Below are positions 15,841-24,355 of a stretch of 32,310 bases of DNA, in pieces. This DNA comes from Savagea sp. Lineage in GTDB: Bacteria > Bacillota > Bacilli > Bacillales_A > Planococcaceae. Where the stretch lies: positions 1 to 32,310 of the forward strand of contig JASLJC010000042.1 in NCBI GenBank assembly GCA_030152585.1, in the 5' to 3' direction. Made by a program: the position numbers and the translations under genes. Positions within the stretch are counted from its first letter, which is position 1. Every line of letters begins with the position of its first letter. Under the pieces are notes generated by a model, which ran no database searches, was not told the origin of the DNA, and worked only from the letters and a program-made list of their open reading frames with translations.

Positions 15841-17949
15841 ATGAACGTGTTGAAACGATTCATTCAATCTTTTTCATTTCGAAAGTTTGCTTTATGGACG
15901 ATTACTCTTTTTACACTTCTTTTGTTCGTATTAACATTAAGTACAGTAAAAGAAGAGACGTACGAATTAAAAGAATTTGAAGTAGCACCGAAGACGATTC
16001 GTGCGACTAAGACCGTTGAAGATACTGTACGGACAGAACAAGAGCGAGATCGCGTTGCAGAAGAAGTTCCGCCTTCGTATCAATTTTCAGAAGATGTCGC
16101 TAAAAATCGTCAAGCGATTGCAACGAGTTTCTTTGAGTATGTGAAGCGAGTGAAAAAAGAAGAAAAAGATGTAGTAAGTGATGAAGCAGTAGCAAAAGTG
16201 AAAAAGAAAGTGACAGCGCTTCATCAAAAAGAAACGCCGTTATCAGATGAAGCCATTCGTACTTTATTAGAAGCAGATCGAGAGTCGATTGAACGAGCAG
16301 AACAATTTACACATGAATGGATCGGGGAACGTCTCAGTGAGCCAATACGTCAAGAACAAGTACAAATTGTGCAGCGGCAAGCAGAACGTGCAGTCAATGA
16401 AAGTGTTCTCGTTCATCCTACTTTAAAAGAACCTCTCCATCGCTTAATGGATGTTCTAATTGTAGAAAATGAAACATTAAATAAAGAATTAACAGAAAGT
16501 CGAATTGCAAAAGAACGAGAAGCAGTAGAACCTATTCGCATTTTGCAAGGTCAAGTAATTGTGCGAGAAGGTCAAGTCGTAGATAGTGAAATCTATCGAC
16601 AATTGCAACTGTCAGGGCTTTTGACAGAAGAACACTCGTATAAACCGATGCTCGCCCTCATTTTATTTTATCTCTTGATTGGACTCGTCATTTATTTACA
16701 ATTTGATCGATTAGAGTTGTCAACAGAGGAAAAGAAAAAAGCAATTGTCATCGTTTATACTGTTCTATTTATTATGACACTCGGAATGCGGTTGCTTGCG
16801 CTTATTGATGAAGAGTTTGATTTACAATTAGCATTTTTATTTCCAACTGCTTTAGCTCCATTACTTGTTTTATTGTTAACGAATGAACGACTCGCTCTTA
16901 TGACGACTGTGATGACCGCAATGATAGCAGGAATCGTATTACAAGAAGGGTACGGCTCAACGATTCAAGTCGAAGTGACCATTTATATATTACTAGGTGG
17001 ATTGTTTGCTATTTATTTCTTAGGTAATGAATCTCGGCGTGCTAGTATTTTACGGACGAGCGTAGGTGTAAGTGTTGTCAACGTTGCATTCATTACATTT
17101 TATTTGTTGTTGAGTCAATCATCTTATGATTCGTCAGAGCTTACATTTTATATCGTAGCTGCAATCGTATCGGGTCTCATTTCGGGAGCTTTAACGATTG
17201 GTTTACTACCATTTTTTGAGTCGATTTTCGGATTATTATCAGATATGAAGTTAATCGAATTATCGAATCCGAATCACCCGTTATTAAAAAAAGTATTAAT
17301 TGAAACGCCAGGAACGTATCACCATAGCGTTATGGTAGCAAACTTATCAGAAGCGGCATGTGAGGCAATCGGTGCAAATGGATTATTAGCGCGTGTTGGA
17401 AGTTATTATCACGATATCGGAAAGACGGTTCGACCGAATTACTTTATCGAAAATCAACATCCTGGGCAAAACCCACACGATTTACTTAGCCCAAAAAGAA
17501 GTCGAGATATTATTATTGCGCACGTTACAGATGGTAGTAAAATGTTAGAAGCATACGGTATGCCGAAGGAGATTGTTGCGATTGCTCGTCAACATCACGG
17601 GACGAGTTTTTTGAAATATTTTTATTATGAAGCGAAAAAAGAGAATGAAGAAGTAACCGAAGACGATTTTCGTTATCCCGGACCGAAGCCGCAGACGAAA
17701 GAAGCGGCGGTCGTTTCGATTGCAGATAGTGTAGAAGCAGCGGTTCGTTCAATGCCAGAGCCGACACCTGAAAAAATTAATAAACTTGTCCATTCTATCA
17801 TTCAAGATAAACTAAACGATGGTCAGTTTAATGAATGTGATATATCGGTTCGAGAATTAACGATTATTGAACGTACATTGTGTACAACATTAAACGGTAT
17901 TTTTCATAATCGTATTGAATATCCGACAGAGGAGGAATTACAACAATGA
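15841..17949 (+). CDS. pgpH: Cyclic-di-AMP phosphodiesterase PgpH (7TMR-HD protein)
   Basis: PgpH hydrolyses the second messenger c-di-AMP to pApA and so affects potassium and osmotic balance. The 702-residue protein has a first membrane helix (about 16-35) and a large external 7TMR-HDED domain (about 40-270). A seven-helix membrane region lies at about 275-470. The cytoplasmic HD domain has TYHHS at 492-496 and the metal-binding HD pair at 524-525 in YYHDIGKT, with a later RQHHGT. GGAGGAG sets the start. It overlaps the ybeY start by four bases. Confidence 0.95.
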   Translation: MNVLKRFIQSFSFRKFALWTITLFTLLLFVLTLSTVKEETYELKEFEVAPKTIRATKTVEDTVRTEQERDRVAEEVPPSYQFSEDVAKNRQAIATSFFEYVKRVKKEEKDVVSDEAVAKVKKKVTALHQKETPLSDEAIRTLLEADRESIERAEQFTHEWIGERLSEPIRQEQVQIVQRQAERAVNESVLVHPTLKEPLHRLMDVLIVENETLNKELTESRIAKEREAVEPIRILQGQVIVREGQVVDSEIYRQLQLSGLLTEEHSYKPMLALILFYLLIGLVIYLQFDRLELSTEEKKKAIVIVYTVLFIMTLGMRLLALIDEEFDLQLAFLFPTALAPLLVLLLTNERLALMTTVMTAMIAGIVLQEGYGSTIQVEVTIYILLGGLFAIYFLGNESRRASILRTSVGVSVVNVAFITFYLLLSQSSYDSSELTFYIVAAIVSGLISGALTIGLLPFFESIFGLLSDMKLIELSNPNHPLLKKVLIETPGTYHHSVMVANLSEAACEAIGANGLLARVGSYYHDIGKTVRPNYFIENQHPGQNPHDLLSPKRSRDIIIAHVTDGSKMLEAYGMPKEIVAIARQHHGTSFLKYFYYEAKKENEEVTEDDFRYPGPKPQTKEAAVVSIADSVEAAVRSMPEPTPEKINKLVHSIIQDKLNDGQFNECDISVRELTIIERTLCTTLNGIFHNRIEYPTEEELQQ

Positions 17950-18419
17950 TGACGATCGATTGTTATGATGCGACTGAAACGATGACAAAAGAGCAACTGG
18001 CGCTCGTGCAACAAATTTTATCGTTCGCAGCAAAAGAAGAAAAATTAGATGGAACGTATGAAATTTCAATTACGTTCGTCGATGATAAAGAAATCCAACA
18101 AATCAATGCAACGTATCGAGATAAAAATGCGCCAACAGACGTTATTTCATTTGCATTAGAAGAAGAAGGTGAAGGAGAAATCGCTTTCGAACGACCTGAA
18201 GGGATGCCGGTAACACTTGGCGATATTATCGTCTCGGTTGATACATTACATCGCCAAGCAAAAGAATACAATCATTCCCTAGAACGTGAACTCGGTTTTC
18301 TCGTCGTACATGGCTTTTTACATTTACTCGGATATGACCATATGAACAAAGAAGATGAAATAAAAATGTTTGGTCGTCAACATGCGATTTTAGAAGCGTA
18401 TGGATTGAGTCGAGAATGA
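17946..18419 (+). CDS. ybeY: rRNA maturation endonuclease YbeY
   Basis: YbeY is a zinc metalloprotein needed for 16S rRNA 3' maturation and ribosome quality control. The 157-residue protein carries the family motif HGFLHLLGYDH, giving the metal ligands H122, H126 and H132. The strand DVISFALE lies upstream. The ATG at 17946 overlaps the pgpH stop as ATGA, and AGGAGG at 17930-17935 supports it. Its own stop overlaps dgkA in the same way, so translation is coupled along the cluster. It sits two genes after phoH, a common pairing. Confidence 0.95.
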   Translation: MMTIDCYDATETMTKEQLALVQQILSFAAKEEKLDGTYEISITFVDDKEIQQINATYRDKNAPTDVISFALEEEGEGEIAFERPEGMPVTLGDIIVSVDTLHRQAKEYNHSLERELGFLVVHGFLHLLGYDHMNKEDEIKMFGRQHAILEAYGLSRE

Positions 18420-18766
18420 AAAAGACGTTTCGTTCCTTTCGCCATGCAATCGACGGCATTCAATATGCATGGCAATCGGAACGTCATATGAAGTTTCATT
18501 CATTCGCAGCTGTACTTGTCATCCTTGTAGGTTGGCAAGTACAGTTAAGTACGATAGAATGGTTCATTGTGATTTTATTGATTGCAGGTATGCTCGCTTT
18601 TGAAATGTTGAATACCGCGATTGAACGAATAGTAGATCTCGTATCACCTGAATATCATGAACTTGCCAAACGAGCGAAAGATGTAGCGGCTGGAGCAGTG
18701 CTCATTTATGCGTTCAGTGCAGGAGTGATTGGGTTATATATTTTTATTCCGAAATGGTTTGGATAA
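18416..18766 (+). CDS. dgkA: Undecaprenol kinase (DgkA family)
   Basis: In Gram-positive bacteria this small membrane enzyme phosphorylates undecaprenol, recycling the lipid carrier for cell-wall synthesis. Older annotations call it diacylglycerol kinase. The 116-residue protein has the amphipathic N-terminus and three membrane helices. It also has the catalytic signature FEMLNTAIERIVDLVSPE and KDVAAGAVL. It starts within the ybeY stop (ATGA) without a clear ribosome binding site, so it depends on coupling. cdd follows after 11 bases. Confidence 0.93.
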   Translation: MKKTFRSFRHAIDGIQYAWQSERHMKFHSFAAVLVILVGWQVQLSTIEWFIVILLIAGMLAFEMLNTAIERIVDLVSPEYHELAKRAKDVAAGAVLIYAFSAGVIGLYIFIPKWFG

Positions 18767-18777
18767 GGGGCAATGAA

Positions 18778-19173
18778 ATGAAACAGTTACGTCAACATGC
18801 GATAGAAGCACAAAAAAAGGCATATGCTCCTTACTCGAAATTTCAAGTAGGGGCAGCTATTCGAGGAAAAGATGGAAAAGTTTATACAGGCTGTAATATT
18901 GAAAATGCATCATTTTCATTGACAAACTGTGCAGAAAGAACAGCTATATTTACAGCGGTGGCAGCAGGGACGACAGCATTTGATTTACTCGTCGTAACCG
19001 GAGATACACCGGAACCAATTCAACCGTGTGGTGCTTGCCGTCAAGTGTTAGTAGAATTTTGCGAGGCAGAAATGCCCGTCATTTTAACGAATACGTTAGG
19101 AAAGATAGAGAAGACGACAGTTGGGAAATTATTACCTGGCGCGTTTTCGAAGGAGGATGTTTATGGAAAATAA
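18778..19173 (+). CDS. cdd: Cytidine deaminase
   Basis: Cdd deaminates cytidine and deoxycytidine to uridine and deoxyuridine for pyrimidine salvage. The 131-residue protein is the small tetrameric type. Zinc ligands are C51, C84 and C87, and the proton-shuttle glutamate is E53 (CAE and PCGACRQVL). The first ligand is cysteine as in B. subtilis, not histidine. I chose ATG at 18778, with AAGGGG at 18765-18770. An in-frame ATG at 18754 lies inside dgkA and lacks such a site. The end overlaps era by 11 bases. Confidence 0.95.
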   Translation: MKQLRQHAIEAQKKAYAPYSKFQVGAAIRGKDGKVYTGCNIENASFSLTNCAERTAIFTAVAAGTTAFDLLVVTGDTPEPIQPCGACRQVLVEFCEAEMPVILTNTLGKIEKTTVGKLLPGAFSKEDVYGK

Positions 19174-20071
19174 TCAATCATTTCGTTCAGGGTTTGTCTC
19201 AATTATCGGGCGACCGAACGTCGGAAAATCAACATTATTAAATCGTTTCGTCGGCCAAAAAATTGCGATTATGAGCGACAAAGCACAAACGACTCGAAAT
19301 AAAGTACACGGTGTAGTAACGACAGATGATGCACAAATTGTGTTTATTGATACACCTGGTATTCATAAGCCGAAACATCGATTAGGCGATTTTATGGTGA
19401 AGCAAGCGAAAAGTACGTTACCCGATGTCGATGTTTTACTCTTTTTAGTCAACGCATCACAAAAAATCGGACCAGGAGATCGTTACATTATGGATCTTTT
19501 ACGTACAGTCGATGCCCCGGTCTATCTCGTTGTCAATAAAATTGATCTCGTTCATCCAGATGAATTACCGGCAATCGTTGAAACGTACACGAATGAATTT
19601 GACTTTGCCGAAATTTATCCTATTTCAGCTTTACAAGGAAATAATGTCGAACGATTATTTGAAGATATTCAGCGACAGCTTCCAGAAGGTCCACAATATT
19701 ACCCGAAAGACCAAGTAACCGATCACCCTGAACGATTTATCGTTGCTGAATTTATTCGAGAAAAAGTATTACATGAAACACGAGAAGAAATACCACACTC
19801 GATAGCAGTAGATATTGAAAAAATGGAACGTGATGAAAATGGAACAATTCACATTATGTCGGTTATCGTCGTAGAGCGAAAATCGCAAAAAGGTATCGTC
19901 ATCGGTAAAGGTGGTTCACTTCTTAAAAAAGTAGGAACGAATGCGCGAAAAGATATTGAAAATTTACTCGGTTCAAAAGTATTTTTAGAAATCTGGGTTA
20001 AAGTGAAAGAAGATTGGCGAAATAAACCGTTCCATTTAAATGAGCTCGGTTTTCGTGAAGACGATTATTAA
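19163..20071 (+). CDS. era: GTPase Era
   Basis: Era is an essential GTPase that binds the 3' end of 16S rRNA and helps 30S assembly. The 302-residue protein has G1 GRPNVGKS at 16-23, G3 DTPG and G4 NKID. The C-terminal KH domain contains QKGIVIGKGGSLLKKVG and FLEIWVKVKEDWR. AGGAGG at 19151-19156 places the start at 19163, inside the end of cdd. An ATG at 19121 would give an unrelated N-terminal tail and is rejected. YbeY and Era are known to act together in rRNA maturation and lie in the same cluster. Confidence 0.97.
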   Translation: MENNQSFRSGFVSIIGRPNVGKSTLLNRFVGQKIAIMSDKAQTTRNKVHGVVTTDDAQIVFIDTPGIHKPKHRLGDFMVKQAKSTLPDVDVLLFLVNASQKIGPGDRYIMDLLRTVDAPVYLVVNKIDLVHPDELPAIVETYTNEFDFAEIYPISALQGNNVERLFEDIQRQLPEGPQYYPKDQVTDHPERFIVAEFIREKVLHETREEIPHSIAVDIEKMERDENGTIHIMSVIVVERKSQKGIVIGKGGSLLKKVGTNARKDIENLLGSKVFLEIWVKVKEDWRNKPFHLNELGFREDDY

Positions 20072-20088
20072 TCAAAGAGGCGACCGAT

Positions 20089-20841
20089 ATGTTTCATAAA
20101 TGGGAAGGAATCGTTTTAAAATCATTTCCTTATAGTGAAACACATAAAATTGTGACGATTTTTACGAAAGAAGTTGGTAAGTTTTCAGCGATGGCACGAG
20201 GTGCTTCAAAACCAGCGAGTAAACTAGCACCGATGACGCAGCCGTTTATTGAAGGTTTGTTTTTATTACGAACAGGACGCGGCATGCCGACGATTCATCA
20301 AGCAGAAATGATTGATTCATATCGTCATATTCGAAGTGATTTAACGACGATGGCGTATGCTAGTTATATTGTTGAACTAGTCGATAAACTGACAGAGGAT
20401 TATGATGAACGAACATTGCTCGCTTATACATTACTTCGAGATGCGTTGTATGCGTTGAATGAAGGAATATCGCCAGGAGCAATTACACTATTTGTAGAGT
20501 GGCAAATGTTACCTGCTGCAGGCATCCGACCACAAATTGATTACTGTGTACAATGTCAAACGACAGAAGGCGCTTTTTCTTTTTCCTTTCAACAAACCGG
20601 ATTTTTATGTGAGACGTGTCGCGAGATAGATCCATATGCGTATCCACTCCATCCGACCGTATTGCGATTAATTCGGACATTTAGTCGGGTGCCGATCCAT
20701 GAGGTTGGCTCTTTACAACTGAAAGAAACGACCATTCAATTGTTGCAGCGACTTGTTCGAACGATTTATGATGAACAAGTCGGTGTATGGTTAAAGTCGA
20801 GAAAGTTTTTAGAACAACTCGAAACATTACCTCCGTTATGA
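20089..20841 (+). CDS. recO: DNA repair protein RecO
   Basis: RecO works with RecR and RecF to load RecA on SSB-coated single-stranded DNA. The 250-residue protein begins with an OB-fold (GIVLKSFPYSETHKIVTIFT). A helical domain follows with a four-cysteine zinc site: C153, C156, C174, C177. The family motif GARKP-like is seen as ARGASKPASKLA. It is the last gene of the phoH cluster and ends at a long terminator shared with the convergent glyQS. Confidence 0.95.
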   Translation: MFHKWEGIVLKSFPYSETHKIVTIFTKEVGKFSAMARGASKPASKLAPMTQPFIEGLFLLRTGRGMPTIHQAEMIDSYRHIRSDLTTMAYASYIVELVDKLTEDYDERTLLAYTLLRDALYALNEGISPGAITLFVEWQMLPAAGIRPQIDYCVQCQTTEGAFSFSFQQTGFLCETCREIDPYAYPLHPTVLRLIRTFSRVPIHEVGSLQLKETTIQLLQRLVRTIYDEQVGVWLKSRKFLEQLETLPPL

Positions 20842-20873
20842 AGTAGGGACGTACGACAAATATGATAGAACTA

Positions 20874-20927
20874 AAAAACCGTTTGAATAAGTTACGAGTT
20901 AAGACTCGTACTTTTCAAACGGTTTTT
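20874..20927. terminator. Bidirectional terminator between recO and glyQS
   Basis: AAAAACCGTTTGAA (from 20874) pairs with TTCAAACGGTTTTT (to 20927). An inner stem AAGT-T-ACGAGT / ACTCGT-ACTT has one bulge. A-runs and T-runs on both flanks let it end recO on the plus strand and glyQS on the minus strand. Confidence 0.93.
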
Positions 20928-20937
20928 GAAATTTCAT

Positions 20938-22323
20938 TTAAAATTGTAAGTGTTTTTCAATATAAGGTACAACTTCTTCAATTGGCATACGAACTTGCTC
21001 CATAGAGTCGCGGTGACGAACCGTTACTTGTCCGTCTTCTTTTGAATCAAAATCGTATGTGACACAGAATGGCGTACCGATTTCATCTTGTCGACGGTAA
21101 CGTTTACCGATCGATTGTGACTCATCGTACTGTGTTGGGAAATGTTTTGCAAGTTGCATAAATACTTCTTCTGCTTCTTCTGATAACTTTTTCGATAAAG
21201 GAAGTACTGCTGCTTTCATCGGCGCAAGTGCGGGATGGAAACGTAGTACATTACGTTTCTCGCCATTTTCAAGTTCTTCTTCATCGTATGCATCACAAAG
21301 GAATGCAAGTGTTACACGGTCTGCTCCGAGTGAAGGTTCAATACAGTATGGAACGAACTTTTCACCAGTTTGTTGGTCATGGTAAGTGAAATCTTCACTT
21401 GAATGTTCCATATGGTTTTTAAGATCGAAGTCTGTACGATTTGCAATACCCCATAATTCACCCCAACCGAACGGGAATTTATATTCGATATCTACAGTTT
21501 CTTTAGAGTAGTGTGAAAGCTCATCATCTGTATGGTCACGTAAACGTGTCAGTTCAGGTGTCATTCCGAGATCTTTAAGGAATTTGACTGAGTAATCACG
21601 CCAATATTCATACCATTGTTTATCTTCGTCTGGACGACAGAAAAACTCGAGCTCCATTTGTTCGAATTCACGTGTACGGAATGTGAAGTTACCCGGAGTA
21701 ATTTCGTTACGGAAACTTTTTCCGATTTGTGCAATACCAAACGGTAACTTTTTACGCATTGAACGTTGCACATTTTTAAAGTTTACGAAAATTCCTTGTG
21801 CCGTTTCAGGACGTAAATAAATATCGTTTGACGAATCATCTGTTACACCTTGACTCGTTTTGAACATTAAGTTGAATTGACGAATATCTGTGTAATCCAT
21901 TGCACCACATGTCGGACAAACGATATCATGTTCTTCGATTAAAGCTTTCATTTGATCAAACGGAAGCCCATCAACGATCATTTCAATTCCTTTTGCATCG
22001 AGTGCATCTTCGATTAAATTATCTGCACGGTGACGTGATTTACATTTTTTGCAGTCGATCATCGGGTCGTTAAAGTTTTGTGTATGACCTGATGCTTGCC
22101 ATACTTTTGGATTCATAAGAATCGCAGCGTCAAGTCCGACGTTATAAGGTGATTCTTGAATGAAACGTTTCCACCAAGCTTTTTTAATATTATTTTTAAG
22201 TTCGATACCGAGTGGTCCATAATCCCACGTGTTGGCAAGTCCACCATAAACTTCAGAACCTGGGAAAACGAACCCACGTTGTTTTGATAAGCTAACAATT
22301 TGTTCCATTGTGTAGTTAGGCAT
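20938..22323 (-). CDS. glyQS: Glycine--tRNA ligase (alpha2 type)
   Basis: This class II synthetase charges tRNA-Gly with glycine. The 461-residue single-chain form is the homodimeric type of staphylococci, eukaryotes and archaea. The two-gene glyQ-glyS (alpha2beta2) system of B. subtilis is not seen here. The N-terminal motif FPGSEVYGGLANTWDYGPLG is typical, and motif 2 contains FRNEITPGNFTFRTREFEQME. Cysteine pairs CKKC and CPTC suggest a zinc-like site in the insertion. A C-terminal anticodon-binding domain follows (APMKAAVLPLSKK). GGAGGGG precedes the ATG. It is controlled by a T-box leader. Confidence 0.97.
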   Translation of the reverse strand: MPNYTMEQIVSLSKQRGFVFPGSEVYGGLANTWDYGPLGIELKNNIKKAWWKRFIQESPYNVGLDAAILMNPKVWQASGHTQNFNDPMIDCKKCKSRHRADNLIEDALDAKGIEMIVDGLPFDQMKALIEEHDIVCPTCGAMDYTDIRQFNLMFKTSQGVTDDSSNDIYLRPETAQGIFVNFKNVQRSMRKKLPFGIAQIGKSFRNEITPGNFTFRTREFEQMELEFFCRPDEDKQWYEYWRDYSVKFLKDLGMTPELTRLRDHTDDELSHYSKETVDIEYKFPFGWGELWGIANRTDFDLKNHMEHSSEDFTYHDQQTGEKFVPYCIEPSLGADRVTLAFLCDAYDEEELENGEKRNVLRFHPALAPMKAAVLPLSKKLSEEAEEVFMQLAKHFPTQYDESQSIGKRYRRQDEIGTPFCVTYDFDSKEDGQVTVRHRDSMEQVRMPIEEVVPYIEKHLQF

Positions 22324-22373
22324 AAAAACCCCTCCAAGAGTAATGATAAAATATATCCTTTAAAAAAGGATAG

Positions 22374-22567
22374 AAAAAGCACTCATCCGTCGGACAAGTA
22401 CCTTGCCCGAGGACGAGTGCTATACCCGCGGGTCCACCTCGATTGATTGCGTATGCAATCCACTTTAAGAAAAGAGCTCCTGGTTGCCGTTTCTAGTCGT
22501 TTGTAGGCTTGCACTCTCCCTACTCGCTTCATTTGACTATACTTATAGACCAATCATTGCCCGTATT
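22374..22567 (-). promoter_or_regulatory. Glycine T-box riboswitch upstream of glyQS
   Basis: On the minus strand the T-box core AGGTGGACCCGCGG lies at 22439-22426. Its UGGA bulge is complementary to the UCCA acceptor end expected for tRNA-Gly. A GGC glycine codon at 22488-22486, in the context GAAAC-GGC-AACC, fits the specifier loop at the 3' side of stem I. The terminator runs from 22421 to 22374: AGCACTCGTCC pairs with GGATGAGTGCT (one G-U), with inner arms CGG-CAAG/CTTG-CCG and a T-run. Uncharged tRNA-Gly should stabilise the antiterminator and turn glyQS on. Confidence 0.95.
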
Positions 22568-22574
22568 ACCTAAG

Positions 22575-22603
22575 AGTGTATCACGGTTTTAAAAAGTTCG
22601 CAA
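22575..22603 (-). promoter_or_regulatory. glyQS promoter
   Basis: On the minus strand TTGCGA (22603-22598), a 17-base spacer and TACACT (22580-22575) form a SigA-type promoter. The start near 22567 matches the 5' end needed for the T-box leader. Confidence 0.75.
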
Positions 22604-22628
22604 CAAAATGATGAAAGTGAACTCACGT

Positions 22629-22658
22629 TTCGCATTTAGAAGTGATATATTATATACT
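22629..22658 (+). promoter_or_regulatory. ccpN-yqfL promoter
   Basis: TATACT at 22653-22658 is a near-consensus -10. The best -35 is TTCGCA at 22629-22634 with an 18-base spacer, a weak match. The stretch 22568-22699 otherwise holds only the two divergent promoters and the ccpN leader. Confidence 0.5.
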
Positions 22659-22699
22659 ATGGATTGAAGTTCAAGAAGAACGAATAGGCGGTGAAAGAA

Positions 22700-23332
22700 A
22701 TGGAATTGAATAAGCGCCAGACGAAAATTTTAGAAATCGTCAAATATAACGGTCCGATTACAGGAGAACAAATTGCAGCGCGTTTAGACTTAGCGCGTGC
22801 AACGATTCGTCCGGATTTATCGATATTAACGATGGCTGGTTTTTTAGATGCTCGTCCACGTGTCGGGTATTTTTATTCAGGAAAACGTCCGATGCAATCG
22901 ATGGCTGATGAAATGATCGGTATGAAAGTAGGCGACTTTCAGTCAATTCCTGTTGTCGTAACAGAAAGTATGTCCGTATACGATGCGATATGCCAAATGT
23001 TTTTAGAAGACGTAGGAACGTTGATCGTTGTCGACGATACGAAACATCAGTTAGCAGGAGTTCTTTCTCGAAAAGACTTACTTCGTGCAAGTTTAGGGCG
23101 AAAAGAAATCGAGAAAATACCAATACATGTCACGATGACGCGTATGCCAAATATTCAATATTGTACGAAAGAAGATACACTATTATATGCAGCAAAAACG
23201 ATGATAGATAACCAAATTGACGCCTTGCCTGTTGTTGAAGAAACAGCAGATGGGTTTGATGTTGTCGGTCGGATGACAAAAACGAATATTACAGCTGCAT
23301 TTGTTGCATTAGCAGAGGAGTATGATTTATAG
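22700..23332 (+). CDS. ccpN: Transcriptional repressor CcpN (HTH plus two CBS domains)
   Basis: CcpN represses gluconeogenic genes (gapB and pckA in B. subtilis) during growth on glucose. Its CBS domains sense nucleotides. The 210-residue protein has an N-terminal winged helix (GEQIAARLDLARATIRPDLS, residues about 19-38, then RPRVGYFYSGK). Two CBS repeats follow at about 72-130 and 140-205. ATG at 22700 is chosen from AGGCGG at 22686-22691 and similarity to the usual MELNKRQ start. An in-frame GTG at 22691 is an alternative that adds three residues. yqfL follows after 14 bases, the standard partner. Confidence 0.94.
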   Translation: MELNKRQTKILEIVKYNGPITGEQIAARLDLARATIRPDLSILTMAGFLDARPRVGYFYSGKRPMQSMADEMIGMKVGDFQSIPVVVTESMSVYDAICQMFLEDVGTLIVVDDTKHQLAGVLSRKDLLRASLGRKEIEKIPIHVTMTRMPNIQYCTKEDTLLYAAKTMIDNQIDALPVVEETADGFDVVGRMTKTNITAAFVALAEEYDL

Positions 23333-23346
23333 AAAGAGGTGGCCTA

Positions 23347-24165
23347 ATGAAAAGTATAAAGATGTTTGTCGTCTCAGATTCTGTCGGTGAGACAGCAGAG
23401 CTTGTAGCAAAAGCTGCAGCTAGTCAATTTCCGAATACGGTTTCAATCGCGATTAAACGCTTTTCAAATATTGAAGACGAAACCCAAATTAAAGAAATCG
23501 TTCAACTCGCTAAACGTGAAAAAGCAATCATTGTCTATACGCTTGTAAGAAGTGAGATTAAAGAAGTACTCGACGAGTGGGCATCTACTTTACAAGTCGA
23601 AGCGCTTGATTTAATGGGTCCACTTTTACAATTAATAGAACAGCGTGTCGGTGAACGACCAGTAGAAGAACCAGGTCTCGTTCGTCAGTTAGATGATGAT
23701 TATTTTAAAAAAATAGAAGCGATAGAATTTGCCGTGAAATATGATGACGGCCGAGACCCTCGAGGTATTTTACAAGCAGACATCGTTTTACTCGGTATTT
23801 CACGAACGTCGAAAACGCCGTTATCGCAATATTTAGCACATCAACGTTTAAAAGTAGCGAACGTACCACTCGTTCCGGAAGTAGAACCACCAGAAGAGTT
23901 AAACGACATTGATCCTCGACGATGCTTTGGACTCGTTATTTCATCTCGTAAACTCAATCAAATCCGTAAAGAGCGTTTAAAATCGCTCGGGCTTCATGAC
24001 AGTGCGAGTTATGCTCAAATTGATCGAATCGATGCTGAAATTGCACATTTTGAAAAAGTAACAGCTGCACTCGGTTGTGAAGTAATCGATGTAACGAATC
24101 GTGCGGTAGAAGAGACAGCAAGTATTATTATTGAACATTGGATTCGTCATTTTCGTTCGATGTAA
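23347..24165 (+). CDS. yqfL: Pyruvate, phosphate dikinase regulatory protein (PPSR/DUF299 family)
   Basis: This family of bifunctional kinase/phosphorylases regulates pyruvate phosphate dikinase or PEP synthase using ADP and phosphate. In Bacillus the gene works with CcpN. The 272-residue protein starts with the family motif VSDSVGETAELVAKAA. It has the P-loop GISRTSKT at 150-157 and a C-terminal stretch EVIDVTNRAVEETA. GAGGTGG upstream supports the ATG. Whether its target here is PPDK or something else cannot be told, because no such gene is in the window. Confidence 0.93.
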   Translation: MKSIKMFVVSDSVGETAELVAKAAASQFPNTVSIAIKRFSNIEDETQIKEIVQLAKREKAIIVYTLVRSEIKEVLDEWASTLQVEALDLMGPLLQLIEQRVGERPVEEPGLVRQLDDDYFKKIEAIEFAVKYDDGRDPRGILQADIVLLGISRTSKTPLSQYLAHQRLKVANVPLVPEVEPPEELNDIDPRRCFGLVISSRKLNQIRKERLKSLGLHDSASYAQIDRIDAEIAHFEKVTAALGCEVIDVTNRAVEETASIIIEHWIRHFRSM

Positions 24166-24202
24166 AAGATATATTCATTCGTGTTTAGAGAAGTTCAGAT
24201 GA

Positions 24203-24231
24203 TTGAAAAAGAGATAAAAAAGCGGTATGAT
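24203..24231 (+). promoter_or_regulatory. dnaG-sigA promoter
   Basis: TTGAAA (24203-24208), a 17-base spacer and TATGAT (24226-24231) form a good SigA promoter. The start is near 24238 and the leader about 118 bases long. A second possible element, the extended -10 TGT-TACAAT at 24317-24325, lies closer to the gene but has no -35. The leader holds only a weak hairpin (CTATT/AATAG, 24281-24295). Confidence 0.75.
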
Positions 24232-24355
24232 AGAAAGTCTAGAGAGAGAAAGATAATAAAACGTTTCAAATTTGTCACATCTATTTGTAAGAATAGAAAG
24301 ATAAACAGAACCGTTATGTTACAATATAAAGTTGTGAAATAGGAGTGAAGCGAGC

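Noticed and set aside
19121..19162. Upstream ATG adding 14 residues to Era
   Set aside because: AGGAGG at 19151-19156 fits the ATG at 19163, and the extra residues do not resemble any Era N-terminus.
24238..24355. Riboswitch or structured RNA in the dnaG leader
   Set aside because: Only a weak 5-bp hairpin is visible and there is no known riboswitch core.
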